Part shown: positions 36,134 through 44,132 of the stretch, piece after piece
How positions within the stretch are numbered: position 1 is the stretch's first letter
Layout: the number at the start of each line of letters is the position of its first letter
Assembly (NCBI RefSeq): GCF_051903925.1
Contig: NZ_CP173678.1
Span: 4,216,001 to 4,280,000 of the forward strand
Origin: G051903925 sp051903925
GTDB taxonomy: Bacteria; Pseudomonadota; Alphaproteobacteria; Zavarziniales; Zavarziniaceae
Length of the DNA stretch: 64,000 nucleotides
Direction of reading: 5' to 3'
Position numbers and translations under genes: made by a program
Notes under the pieces: generated by a model
The model's database searches: none
What the model was told of the DNA's origin: nothing
The model's input: the letters and a program-made list of their open reading frames with translations, nothing else

Positions 36134-37405
36134 TCACGCCACCGCGCGCACGGGGGTCTCGGCGGGGCGATAGGCGACATAGCCGCGCTGCTTGCAGATG
36201 TGGTCGGTGATGTAGCCGGCGTCGTACCACACCCCCCAGATGAACGAGGAGCCGCGCCGCGTCTGCCAGGGCAGGCCCAGGAAATAGAGGCCGGGCTCGA
36301 CGGAGACGCCGCGCGTGTGCCGCGGCCGGCCGTCGGCTTCGAACGCATCCAGCTTGAGCCAGCCATAGTCGGCGGTGAAGCCGGTCGCCCAGATGATCGT
36401 GGCGATCCCCGCCTCTTCCAGGTTCAGCGTGCGGATGGGCTCAACAACACAGGCCGGATCGGGGCCGATGATGCGCGCGGCAGGCTCCTCGGGCAGGTCC
36501 AGGCCGTTGCGGGCGACATAGGCGTCGGCCTCGTCCAGCAGCGACAGATAGTTGGCGTCGCCCTGGGCCAGGTTCCGGGCCAGGTCGTCGTCGATCACCA
36601 TCGCCCCGTCCTGAAAGGACAGGGTCCGCCCCAGCAGGGTCATGCCCCTGGCCGCCAGCTTGCGGAAATCGACCGTATGGCCGCCATGGGCGCCGCTGAC
36701 CGCAATCGTGGTGTGCTCGGACCCCGGTACCGCCTCGGCATCCCACTTGTTGAGCACGCCCAGCCACCAGCAGAAATCGCGCCCGCGATAGGCGCGCGGC
36801 GGGCGGCCGTGCGGCCCAACCGACAGGAACACCCGGCGACCCGCCTCAAGCAACTCGGCCGCGATCTGCGCGCCAGAGGAGCCGGCACCGACGACCAGGA
36901 CCGCACCGGGCGGCAGTTGGTCCGGATTGCGGTAGGCACTGGAATGGATCTGCAGGACGCCCGCCTCCGCCGGAACGGATGCGGGCACGATCGGCGTCTG
37001 GAACGGGCCGGTGGCGGCGACCACGTAGCTGGCCTCGATCACGCCATCCGACGTCTCGACCCGGAAGCCCGGACGTCCCGCCAGGCGCGTCACCTGGCGC
37101 ACCGCAACCCCGCAGCGGATGGGAGCGGCAATCATCTCGGCATAGGCCGCGAAGTAGTCGGCCACCTGATCCTTGTGGGCGAAGCCGTCCGGGCCGGTTT
37201 CGGGAAACTCCATGCCGGGGAAGCGATCGTGCCAGGCGGGCCCGTTGGCGACCAGGGAGTCCCAGCGCTCCGACCGCCAGCGCTCGGCGATGCGGGCCCG
37301 CTCCAGCACCAGGTGACGCACGCCATGGCGGCCCAGATGCTCGCTCATGGCAATGCCGGCCTGGCCTGCGCCGACGACTACGACTTCGACCTTTTCGACC
37401 GCCAT
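36134..37405 (-). CDS. Flavin-containing monooxygenase (CzcO/YUC-like)
   Basis: 423 aa. FAD-binding VEVVVVGAGQAGIAMSEHL at the N-terminus, NADPH-binding AVLVVGAGSSGAQIAAELL near residue 170, and ATGF (IIWATGFTADYGWL). An FMO-like HSSAYRNPDQLPPG segment precedes the NADPH site. Such enzymes hydroxylate N, S or carbonyl compounds with NADPH and oxygen. Upstream of RidA and DUF1028 on the same strand, it may start a pathway in which an oxidised nitrogen compound decays to an imine that RidA removes; this is inference. ATG 37405 is used; ATG 37423 is possible. Confidence 0.87.
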   Translation of the reverse strand: MAVEKVEVVVVGAGQAGIAMSEHLGRHGVRHLVLERARIAERWRSERWDSLVANGPAWHDRFPGMEFPETGPDGFAHKDQVADYFAAYAEMIAAPIRCGVAVRQVTRLAGRPGFRVETSDGVIEASYVVAATGPFQTPIVPASVPAEAGVLQIHSSAYRNPDQLPPGAVLVVGAGSSGAQIAAELLEAGRRVFLSVGPHGRPPRAYRGRDFCWWLGVLNKWDAEAVPGSEHTTIAVSGAHGGHTVDFRKLAARGMTLLGRTLSFQDGAMVIDDDLARNLAQGDANYLSLLDEADAYVARNGLDLPEEPAARIIGPDPACVVEPIRTLNLEEAGIATIIWATGFTADYGWLKLDAFEADGRPRHTRGVSVEPGLYFLGLPWQTRRGSSFIWGVWYDAGYITDHICKQRGYVAYRPAETPVRAVA

Positions 37406-37518
37406 TGCGAACCCCTGCGTCACACGTTGAAGCCGATGGCCTCAGCGTGGCGCAGGAGCCGGCATCGTCAAAATATTGTTTTCTGTGATTTTGCGTCCGA
37501 TTTTCCGAACGCAGCCCG

Positions 37519-38523
37519 TCACGCGATGCGAATGACCACCTTGCCCACATGCGCCGCCGATTCCAGGTGGCGATAGGCGGCCGGCGCATCGGCGAAGGGG
37601 AAGGTGCGGTCGATCGACGGGCGGATGCCGTGCACCGCGATCATCCGGTTCATCGCCTCGAAATGGCTGCGGGAGCCGACATAGATGCCGCGCAGCGTCT
37701 TCCATTGGATCAGCGCCAGGGGGTTGACCTCGCCCATGGTCAACACGCCGATCATGTGCACCTGCCCGCCCATCGCCGTTGCCGCAATGGAGCGGGTGGC
37801 GGTGCCGGCACCACCGATCTCCACCACATGGTCGACGCCCCGCCGGTCGGTCAGGCGCAGCACCTCGTCCTGCCATTCGGGATGCGTGCGGTAGTTGATC
37901 GTCTCCGCCGCCCCCAGCGCCCGCGCCGCCTCCAGCTTGGCATCGCTGGAGGAGGTCGAGATGACGCGCGCACCGGCCGCATGCGCGAACTGGATCGCCA
38001 GGGACGATACGCCCCCGGTGCCCAGGGTCAGCACGGTCTGGCCCGCGACCAGCGGCTTTGGCCCGTATAGCGCCGCCCACACCGTGACGCCGGCACAAGG
38101 GAGGCAGGCCGCCTCCTCGAACGACAGATGGTCCGGCACGGCCACGGCCGCCGTCTCGTCGCACACGACCAGTTCGGCCAGCACGCCGTCGACCGCCCCG
38201 CCCAACGCGGTCGCGCCATCGGCCGGCGTCATCTCGCCGCTGATCCAGGTCTGGAAGAAGGTCGGGCAGACCCGGTCGCCCACCTTGAACCGCCGGACGT
38301 CGGGGCCTACGGCCACGACCTCGCCAGCACCGTCCGACAGCGGCACCAGATTCGGCGGGGCCGCCCCCACATAGCGGCCATGGGCCACCAGCAGGTCGCG
38401 ATAGTTGAGCGAGCCGGCCCGCATCCGCACCAGGATCTGGCCGCGGCCCGCCACCGGGTCCGGCCGCTCCACCAGGCTCAGGCCGTCCGCGCCCCGGCTG
38501 CCGTTCAGTTGATAGACGCGCAT
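37519..38523 (-). CDS. Zinc-independent MDR-family alcohol dehydrogenase / quinone oxidoreductase
   Basis: 334 aa. GroES-like N-terminal domain (LNYRDLLVAHGRY, PLSDGAGEVVAVG, FKVGDRVCPTFF) and Rossmann domain with LGTGGVSSLAIQFAHAAGARVI. The structural-zinc cysteine cluster is absent, which favours an NADPH quinone/enone reductase over a classic alcohol dehydrogenase. HFEAMNRMI with GSRSHFEAM near the C-terminus is frequent in this subgroup. 113 nt upstream of the flavin monooxygenase on the same strand, so it may belong to the same unit. ATG 38523 (MRVYQLNG) is the natural start. Confidence 0.87.
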   Translation of the reverse strand: MRVYQLNGSRGADGLSLVERPDPVAGRGQILVRMRAGSLNYRDLLVAHGRYVGAAPPNLVPLSDGAGEVVAVGPDVRRFKVGDRVCPTFFQTWISGEMTPADGATALGGAVDGVLAELVVCDETAAVAVPDHLSFEEAACLPCAGVTVWAALYGPKPLVAGQTVLTLGTGGVSSLAIQFAHAAGARVISTSSSDAKLEAARALGAAETINYRTHPEWQDEVLRLTDRRGVDHVVEIGGAGTATRSIAATAMGGQVHMIGVLTMGEVNPLALIQWKTLRGIYVGSRSHFEAMNRMIAVHGIRPSIDRTFPFADAPAAYRHLESAAHVGKVVIRIA

Positions 38524-38633
38524 GCGCTCGCTCCCCCTATCGGGTCTTCGGCGGTCCCGCCTGGCCGATCCAGGTTTCCACCACGCCCGTTCGGAGCCGA
38601 TCATAGTCCCAGTTCAGGGGGTGCACATCCGGC

Positions 38634-39656
38634 TCAGGCCGCGCCGATGGCGATGAGGCTGCGCGCCGCGTCGAGGATCGACTGACGCGCGGGCCGCGAG
38701 CGCCAGCCCAGCAGGTGCTCGGCCTTTCCTGCGCTGAAGACCCGGCGCAGGCCCAGATTGGGCGTCACCTGCCGCAGGTCCCGGTCGAACATTGCGCCCA
38801 GGCGGACCAGGAAGTCGGGGGCAAGCTTCGTCGGCACGCGGGCCGCCTGCTCGCCCAGTTCGCTACGCAGGATCTGCGCCACATCGGCCAGCCACAGGAA
38901 CTCCCCTGCCGCGATCAGGCGCTGGCCCGCCGCCTGGGACGCGGTCATGGCGTCGACGTGCAGGGCGGCCAGGTCGCGCACATCCACGAAGGTGAAGCCC
39001 AGGCGCGGCAGCCGCGGCATCGCCCCCTTCAGCAGGCGCTGCAGCACCGTGACCGAGCCGCCGATGTCCGGACCCAGGACCGGCCCCTGGACGAAGGCAG
39101 GCAGGATCGTGGTCAGGGCCAGGCCTTCGCGCTCGGCAATCGCCCAGGCCTCGCGCTCCGCCAGGGTCTTGGAGCGCGTGTAGCTGGTGTCGTCCAGCGC
39201 ATCGACCGCACTCCAGACCGTCTCATCCGATGCCGTGCCGCCGGACGCCGGGGGCTCCGCCGCGACGACGGACGATGTCATGACGACACGCGCCACCCCG
39301 GCAGTCCGGGCGGCGCGCAGCACGCGACCCGCCCCGTCCCGCGCCGGGCTCACCAGGTCCTTGCCCGAGTATTCGCCAATCCCCAGGGGCGAGGCGACAT
39401 GCTGGACGAAGCGCACGCCCTGCATCGCCCCGCCCCAGCCCTCGTCCGACAGCAGGTCCGCCACGGCGAATTCAAGGCGCCCAGCGGCGTCCAGCTGGGT
39501 TGCGATCGCGGCGCGCACCTCGGCCTCGCGCGAGAGGCTGCGCAGGGTCGCGCGCACGCGGTAGCCGCGCCGCAGCAGCTCGACGATGACCCAGCCCGCG
39601 ATATAGCCGGACCCACCCGTCACCAGGACCAGGTCACCCCCATCCACATTCGCCAC
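38634..39656 (-). CDS. NAD(P)-dependent aldehyde reductase / dihydroflavonol-4-reductase-like SDR
   Basis: 340 aa extended SDR. Cofactor motif VLVTGGSGYIAGWV (near residue 11), TSSVVA with the catalytic Ser, and YTRSK (Tyr-x3-Lys) at about 160. Substrate is an aldehyde or ketone; not defined. GTG 39656 is preceded on its strand by GGAGGA. It is divergent from an hxlR-type regulator gene with a palindromic operator in between, so it is the most likely target of that regulator. Confidence 0.87.
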   Translation of the reverse strand: MANVDGGDLVLVTGGSGYIAGWVIVELLRRGYRVRATLRSLSREAEVRAAIATQLDAAGRLEFAVADLLSDEGWGGAMQGVRFVQHVASPLGIGEYSGKDLVSPARDGAGRVLRAARTAGVARVVMTSSVVAAEPPASGGTASDETVWSAVDALDDTSYTRSKTLAEREAWAIAEREGLALTTILPAFVQGPVLGPDIGGSVTVLQRLLKGAMPRLPRLGFTFVDVRDLAALHVDAMTASQAAGQRLIAAGEFLWLADVAQILRSELGEQAARVPTKLAPDFLVRLGAMFDRDLRQVTPNLGLRRVFSAGKAEHLLGWRSRPARQSILDAARSLIAIGAA

Positions 39657-39670
39657 GTCGTCCTCCAGGT

Positions 39671-39704
39671 AGTCACCATTGGTGACTTGATCTAGAACGG
39701 TGAC
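39671..39704. promoter_or_regulatory. Operator for the HxlR-type regulator
   Basis: AGTCACC-ATT-GGTGACT (39671-39687) is a perfect 7-bp inverted repeat. A third half-site, GGTGAC, recurs at 39699-39704, spaced 18 nt from the matching half. The cluster lies in the 74-nt divergent gap between the SDR gene and the hxlR-type gene, where this regulator class normally binds. Confidence 0.7.
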
Positions 39705-39730
39705 TGGACAGGGCTCAAGAAGGCACCTTC

Positions 39731-40108
39731 ATGAAACTGGGGCACATCGAACTCCCCTCCGCGACCTGCCGCGCGGTGGGGCAGGTCCTGGCGCGGATCG
39801 GCGACAAGTGGTCGGTCCTGGTCATCATCCTGCTGTCACACCGCAGCCATCGCTTCAACGAGTTGCGGCGGGAGATTCCGGTCGTCTCGCAGAAGATGCT
39901 GACGACCACGCTGCGCGGACTGGAACGCGACGGCTTCGTCACGCGCACGGTAACGCCCAGCATTCCGCCGCGGGTGGACTATGCCCTGACCGACCTGGGG
40001 CGCGACGTGCTGGTGCCGCTCAACGCGGTCGCGCACTGGGCCCTGGAGCACCAGGAGACGGTGCTTGCCGCGCGCGCCGCCTATGACGCGCGGGCCGAGG
40101 CGGCCTGA
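39731..40108 (+). CDS. HxlR-family winged-helix transcriptional regulator
   Basis: 125 aa. HxlR/MarR-like domain: CRAVGQVLARIGDKWSVLVIILLSHRSHRFNELRREIPVVSQKMLTTTLRGLERDGFVTR, then PPRVDYALTDLGRDV. The single Cys at residue 13 occupies the place of the redox-sensing cysteine in some HxlR/HypR members that respond to aldehydes, quinones or hypochlorite. It is divergent from an aldehyde-reductase-like SDR, which suits electrophile-responsive control. Ends 3 nt before the convergent deacylase gene. Confidence 0.9.
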   Translation: MKLGHIELPSATCRAVGQVLARIGDKWSVLVIILLSHRSHRFNELRREIPVVSQKMLTTTLRGLERDGFVTRTVTPSIPPRVDYALTDLGRDVLVPLNAVAHWALEHQETVLAARAAYDARAEAA

Positions 40109-40111
40109 ACC

Positions 40112-41263
40112 TCAGGCGGCCGCCAGCCGGTCGATCAGGGCGTCCATCATGGCGTCGCAGCGGGCCATCTGGTCACGCGTCACGAACTCGTCCGGCTTGT
40201 GGCCCTGGTCCATGGAGCCGGGGCCGCAGACGACGGCGGGGATGCCGAGTTCCTGGTCGAACAGGCCGCCTTCGGTGCCGAAGGCCAGCTTGATCCGCTC
40301 GTTGCCGCCGATCAGGCCGGCGACGAAGGCGACCACCTCCGCCCCCGGATCGGTCGCCAGGCCCGGATAGCCCCACGCGACCGAGACATCGACCGCGGCG
40401 GCCGGGAATTCGGTGCGGGAGGCCGCGGCCACTGCCTCGGCATCGGCCATGATCGCGGCGATCAGCGCGGCGTCGTCCTCCTCCGCGATGGTGCGGATCT
40501 CGAAATCCAGGGTGCAGCGGTCGGGCACGATGTTGAGGGCGATGCCACCCGCGATCCGGCCCACATGGATCGTCGAATAGGGCACGTCATAGGCCGCATC
40601 GCGCTTGCCGTGCTCGGCCAGGTGCTGCTGCCGGGCGCGCAGACGGGCGATGAAGTCCGCCGCCAGATGGATCGCGTTGAGGCCGGTCGGCGCCAGCGCC
40701 GAATGGGCGGCGTGGCCGCAGCATGTGGCGGTCAGCGCCGTCTTGCCCTTGTGCCCCAGGCCCACCTGCATCGAGGTCGGCTCGCCCACGATCGCCATCA
40801 GCGGTCTGACCGGCCATGCCGCCATGTCGGCGATCAGGCTGCGCACGCCGATGCAGCCGATCTCCTCGTCATGGCTCAGCGCCAGGTTCAGCGGGATGGC
40901 CAGGTCCCGCCCCGCCGCGCGATCGAAGGCGGCAAGTGCGCTCGCGACAAAGCCCTTCATGTCGGCCGTGCCGCGGCCATAGAGCCGCCCCGCCCCCTCG
41001 CTCAAGGCAAAGGGGTCCCGGGTCCAGGCCTGGCCGTCGACCGGCACGACGTCGCTATGGCCGGACAGCATGATGCCGGGCCGGTCCTTCGGCCCCAGAT
41101 GGGCATAGAGATTGGCCTTCTGCCCCGTGCCGTCGGGGACCAGCATCACCTCTGCCCCGCGTGCCTTCAGGAAGTCGGCGCAGAAGTCGATCAGGTTGAT
41201 GTTCGGGTTGCGGCTGACCGTGGGAAAGGCGATCAGGCGCTCCAGCAGCGCGATGCTGTCCAT
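40112..41263 (-). CDS. M20 metallopeptidase, acetylornithine deacetylase (ArgE) type
   Basis: 383 aa. Di-zinc signatures: LSGHSDVVPVDGQAW (His, Asp), YGRGTADMKGF (bridging Asp), LSHDEEIGCIG (general-base Glu and metal Glu), and GTEGGLFD. The lid domain carries CCGHAAHSA. Annotated in relatives as ArgE, removing the acetyl group from N-acetylornithine; no arginine genes are near, so another N-acyl amino acid is possible. It is divergent from the binding-protein gene of the ABC importer, which suggests a link to imported acylated or peptide-like substrates. Confidence 0.88.
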   Translation of the reverse strand: MDSIALLERLIAFPTVSRNPNINLIDFCADFLKARGAEVMLVPDGTGQKANLYAHLGPKDRPGIMLSGHSDVVPVDGQAWTRDPFALSEGAGRLYGRGTADMKGFVASALAAFDRAAGRDLAIPLNLALSHDEEIGCIGVRSLIADMAAWPVRPLMAIVGEPTSMQVGLGHKGKTALTATCCGHAAHSALAPTGLNAIHLAADFIARLRARQQHLAEHGKRDAAYDVPYSTIHVGRIAGGIALNIVPDRCTLDFEIRTIAEEDDAALIAAIMADAEAVAAASRTEFPAAAVDVSVAWGYPGLATDPGAEVVAFVAGLIGGNERIKLAFGTEGGLFDQELGIPAVVCGPGSMDQGHKPDEFVTRDQMARCDAMMDALIDRLAAA

Positions 41264-41413
41264 GGTCGATCCTTCGGCTAGGCCACGCGCGATTGTGCAG
41301 CGCGTCATGGCGATCCTGGCAAAGCTTGGCCGCCCGCGCGAGGGCGCAGTTGCCACAAGGGCAACGACCGCGCTCCAATCGTTTCCGCTTCAGATGTTGG
41401 GGGGACTGGTTCG

Positions 41414-42994
41414 ATGCGCAATCGCCTGATCGCGACGACCCTGGCCGCGATGCTCCTCGGCTCGGGCCCGGTTGCGGCCGAGCAGGTCCTGCACCGCGGC
41501 AATGCGGCCGAGCCCGAATCGATCGACCCGCACAAGTCGACCGGCGTGTCGGAGAACGTGATCCAAAACGACCTGTTTGAAGGCCTTGTCGCGTTCGCCG
41601 CCGACGGCAGCCTGATCCCCGGGGCCGCGGCAAGCTGGACCGTTTCCGACGACGGCCTGGTCTATACCTTCACGCTGCGGGCCGAGGGCAAGTGGTCGGA
41701 CGGCAGCCCGGTCACGGCGGACGACTTCGTCTATTCGCTGCGGCGGGCGGTCGATCCCGCGACCGCCTCGGACTATGCGCCGATCCTGTCGCCCATCGTC
41801 GGCGCCGACGCGATCACCGGCGGCACGGAGAAGGCCCCGGAGACGCTGGGCGTGAAGGCCCTGGCGCCGAATAGGCTGGAGATCCGGCTGCGCGCCTCCA
41901 CCCCCTATTTCCTGGGCCTGCTGGCGCACAACATCGCCTTTCCCGTTAAGCAGTCGGTGGTGGAGCAGTTCGGCCAGCAATGGACGCGGCCCGGCAACAT
42001 CGTGGGCAACGGTGCGTTCCGCCTGACCGAGTGGGTGCCGCAGTCGCAGATCACGGCCGTGCCGAACGAGCTTTTCCACGACCGCGCCAGCGTGAAGCTG
42101 GACACGGTCGTGTACTACCCGCTGGAGGACATGGCGGAGGAGCTGAAGCGCTATCGCGCCGGCGAGCTCGACGTCACCTATGACGTGCCGTCCGACCAGA
42201 TCAAGCGGATGGCCGCCGAACGGCCGGACGAGTTCAAGAACACCCCCTATTTCGGGACCTATTTCTACGTCATCAACCTGACGCGGGAGCCGCTCGGCAG
42301 CCAGCTCCCGATCCGCCGCGCCCTGTCCATGGCGCTGGACCGTGACGTGCTGACCGACAAGATCACGCAAGGCGGCGAGCTTCCGGCCTATGGCTTCGTG
42401 CCGCCCGGCGTCCCCGGCTATGACGCCCAGGCCGCCGACTACGCATCCATGTCCCAGACCGACCGAACAGCCGAGGCCAAGCGGTTGCTGGCGGAGGCGG
42501 GCTACGGCCCCGACAACCCGCTGAACGTCGAGATCCTCTACAACACGAACGAGAACCACCGGAAGATTGCGGTTGCCGTCGCCGCGATGTGGAAGCCCCT
42601 GGGGGTCGAGACGACGCTGACCAACCAGGAATGGAAGGTCTATCTGGAGACACGCGACCAGAAGCAGTTCGAACTGGCCCGCGCCGCCTGGATCGGCGAC
42701 TACGTCGATCCCAGCAGCTTCCTGGACCTGTTCATCTCGACCGCGGGGGTGCGCAACGATTCCGGCTACGACAACAAGGCCTATGACGAGATCCTGGCAA
42801 CCGCCGCCATGACGACGGACCCGGCCGCCCGCTTCGACCTGCTGGAACGGGCCGAGGCGATGATGCTGGCGGACCAGCCCCTGATCCCGATCTACACCTA
42901 CACCTCCCAGCACATGGTCAGCCCCAAGGTGAAGGGCTGGGAATTCAACGTCCTCGACATCCACCCCGCCCGCTGGCTCAGCAAGGCGGAGTAG
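41414..42994 (+). CDS. Oligopeptide/dipeptide ABC transporter substrate-binding protein
   Basis: 526 aa. Signal peptide MRNRLIATTLAAMLLGSG..AAEQ and then a cluster-5 (OppA/DppA) binding protein: LHRGNAAEPESIDPHKSTG, WSDGSPVTADDFVYSLRRAVDP (the family signature), NLTREPLGSQLPIRRALSMALDRD. It would capture peptides or similar amphipathic solutes in the periplasm. ATG 41414 has GGGGGGA 8 nt upstream. The matching permease and ATPase genes start only at 46923; the space between holds minus-strand genes. Confidence 0.92.
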   Translation: MRNRLIATTLAAMLLGSGPVAAEQVLHRGNAAEPESIDPHKSTGVSENVIQNDLFEGLVAFAADGSLIPGAAASWTVSDDGLVYTFTLRAEGKWSDGSPVTADDFVYSLRRAVDPATASDYAPILSPIVGADAITGGTEKAPETLGVKALAPNRLEIRLRASTPYFLGLLAHNIAFPVKQSVVEQFGQQWTRPGNIVGNGAFRLTEWVPQSQITAVPNELFHDRASVKLDTVVYYPLEDMAEELKRYRAGELDVTYDVPSDQIKRMAAERPDEFKNTPYFGTYFYVINLTREPLGSQLPIRRALSMALDRDVLTDKITQGGELPAYGFVPPGVPGYDAQAADYASMSQTDRTAEAKRLLAEAGYGPDNPLNVEILYNTNENHRKIAVAVAAMWKPLGVETTLTNQEWKVYLETRDQKQFELARAAWIGDYVDPSSFLDLFISTAGVRNDSGYDNKAYDEILATAAMTTDPAARFDLLERAEAMMLADQPLIPIYTYTSQHMVSPKVKGWEFNVLDIHPARWLSKAE

Positions 42995-43095
42995 AGTCAG
43001 TACAAAATGCACAATTTGTCAAAACCTGTCCGATCAATTTGCAACAAAAACCTCTTCTTACTCAAACTGTATTCCCCCAAATGCATCTTCTGTAC

Positions 43096-43365
43096 TTAGA
43101 AGTCCATGCCTCCATCCAACCCATCGATAACTCCGAGATGGGTTAGGACAACGTCCAATATTGACACCAGAAATACCAATACCAATAGCCCACCGGCGAC
43201 ATAGATCAAGCCAAGGAACACCGGGATAGCGACTAGCCCGACTGCAATCCCAGAAAGATCAACAACATCCGATGGCATACTCAGCCAAGTATATAAAGCA
43301 GAGGCAATAACTCCGGTCACTATTTCGATCAGTCGTGACTTTATGAAGTCGATAGCCTTCCGCAT
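43096..43365 (-). CDS. Small membrane protein of unknown function (AT-rich islet)
   Basis: 89 aa from ATG 43365, chosen because GGGGGAGA lies 7 nt upstream; a longer frame to 43461 overlaps the next gene. It starts with a basic, amphipathic MRKAIDFIKSRLIE, and has two or three hydrophobic segments (IVTGVIASALYTW, IAVGLVAIPVFLGLIYVAGGLLVLVFLVSIL). No family recognised. Base composition is far lower in GC than the neighbours. It lies 17 nt after the DUF1232-like gene on the same strand, so both probably come from the promoter at 43911-43939. Confidence 0.6.
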   Translation of the reverse strand: MRKAIDFIKSRLIEIVTGVIASALYTWLSMPSDVVDLSGIAVGLVAIPVFLGLIYVAGGLLVLVFLVSILDVVLTHLGVIDGLDGGMDF

Positions 43366-43382
43366 CCGAGTGTCTCCCCCAT

Positions 43383-43883
43383 TCAAGGAAACGATGTGAT
43401 TGGTCGTACAACCTTGAACGACGATCTTATGCTTTCCGAAAGAGAAGCCGACATTGCCCATATTGACAACGAAACAAACAGCATTATGTCATCAATCCAA
43501 CCTAATCCGAGCAAGAAATCCGGAATCAAATCGATTGGAAGCAAAAAGTAAGCCAAGCTAACTGTAAGAGCTATTATACCCTTAAGTGACAATTTAAGAG
43601 CAATGACACCCACCTTAACAACTAGTAGAAATACAATACATAGTGAACCCATGGGCACCCATATAATATAAACCGTCCACTCCCCAAGCGCCTTAATAAA
43701 CTGTCCAGGCCCCCTCAAAAACGACCCAAAAATAACCAAGAAATAGCACGAAATTCCAGATAAAATAAGAATGTCGATTATAGTAATAATTTTGATGTTT
43801 TCACGCCATAGGTAAAGCAGTCCAATTGGAATTACTATCATCAACATCAATCTGGCGGCCAACCCTACAGCAGAGGCCTTCAT
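43383..43883 (-). CDS. DUF1232 (YkvA-like) membrane protein (AT-rich islet)
   Basis: 166 aa from ATG 43883, with AGAGG 7 nt upstream. Four hydrophobic segments; the third contains AYFLLPIDLIPDFLLGLGWIDDIMLF, the defining P-x-DLIPD...G-x-DD motif of DUF1232, a membrane domain of unknown function also found in YkvA. An upstream in-frame extension to 44036 lacks a ribosome-binding site. The coding region is strikingly AT-rich: I count 14 G+C in the 60 bases 43741-43800 and 22 in 43561-43620. Confidence 0.7.
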   Translation of the reverse strand: MKASAVGLAARLMLMIVIPIGLLYLWRENIKIITIIDILILSGISCYFLVIFGSFLRGPGQFIKALGEWTVYIIWVPMGSLCIVFLLVVKVGVIALKLSLKGIIALTVSLAYFLLPIDLIPDFLLGLGWIDDIMLFVSLSIWAMSASLSESIRSSFKVVRPITSFP

Positions 43884-43910
43884 GACGCATCCTCTATTAC
43901 AAAGAACACA

Positions 43911-43939
43911 AATATAAGCAAAAACCATCATAAAATCAA
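43911..43939 (-). promoter_or_regulatory. Sigma-70-type promoter of the AT-rich islet
   Basis: On the minus strand TTGATT (43939-43934) and TATATT (43916-43911) are separated by exactly 17 nt, close to the TTGACA/TATAAT consensus. Initiation near 43904 would give a leader of about 20 nt containing AGAGG before ATG 43883. It is a far better sigma-70 match than anything I found for the GC-rich genes, which fits a foreign origin. Confidence 0.6.
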
Positions 43940-44132
43940 CTCTTGGATGCACAACACCAGGAGCAGAGCTTGACAGAATTCGTGGTCCTATCCCGACGCA
44001 GTGCTTTGCCCTTGGCCCGCACTGCAGGAAGCTCAAACTTACAACATCAAAAGGTAGCGCGCGCGAACATTACGTTGTTCTAGCTTCACCCAGAGAAGAA
44101 GGGGATAAAACCCAACACATGGTGTATTTTGC

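Noticed and set aside
42995..44132. The AT-rich islet as an insertion sequence or prophage remnant
   Set aside because: No transposase, integrase, terminal inverted repeats or target-site duplication could be found; it is reported as an islet of unknown origin instead.
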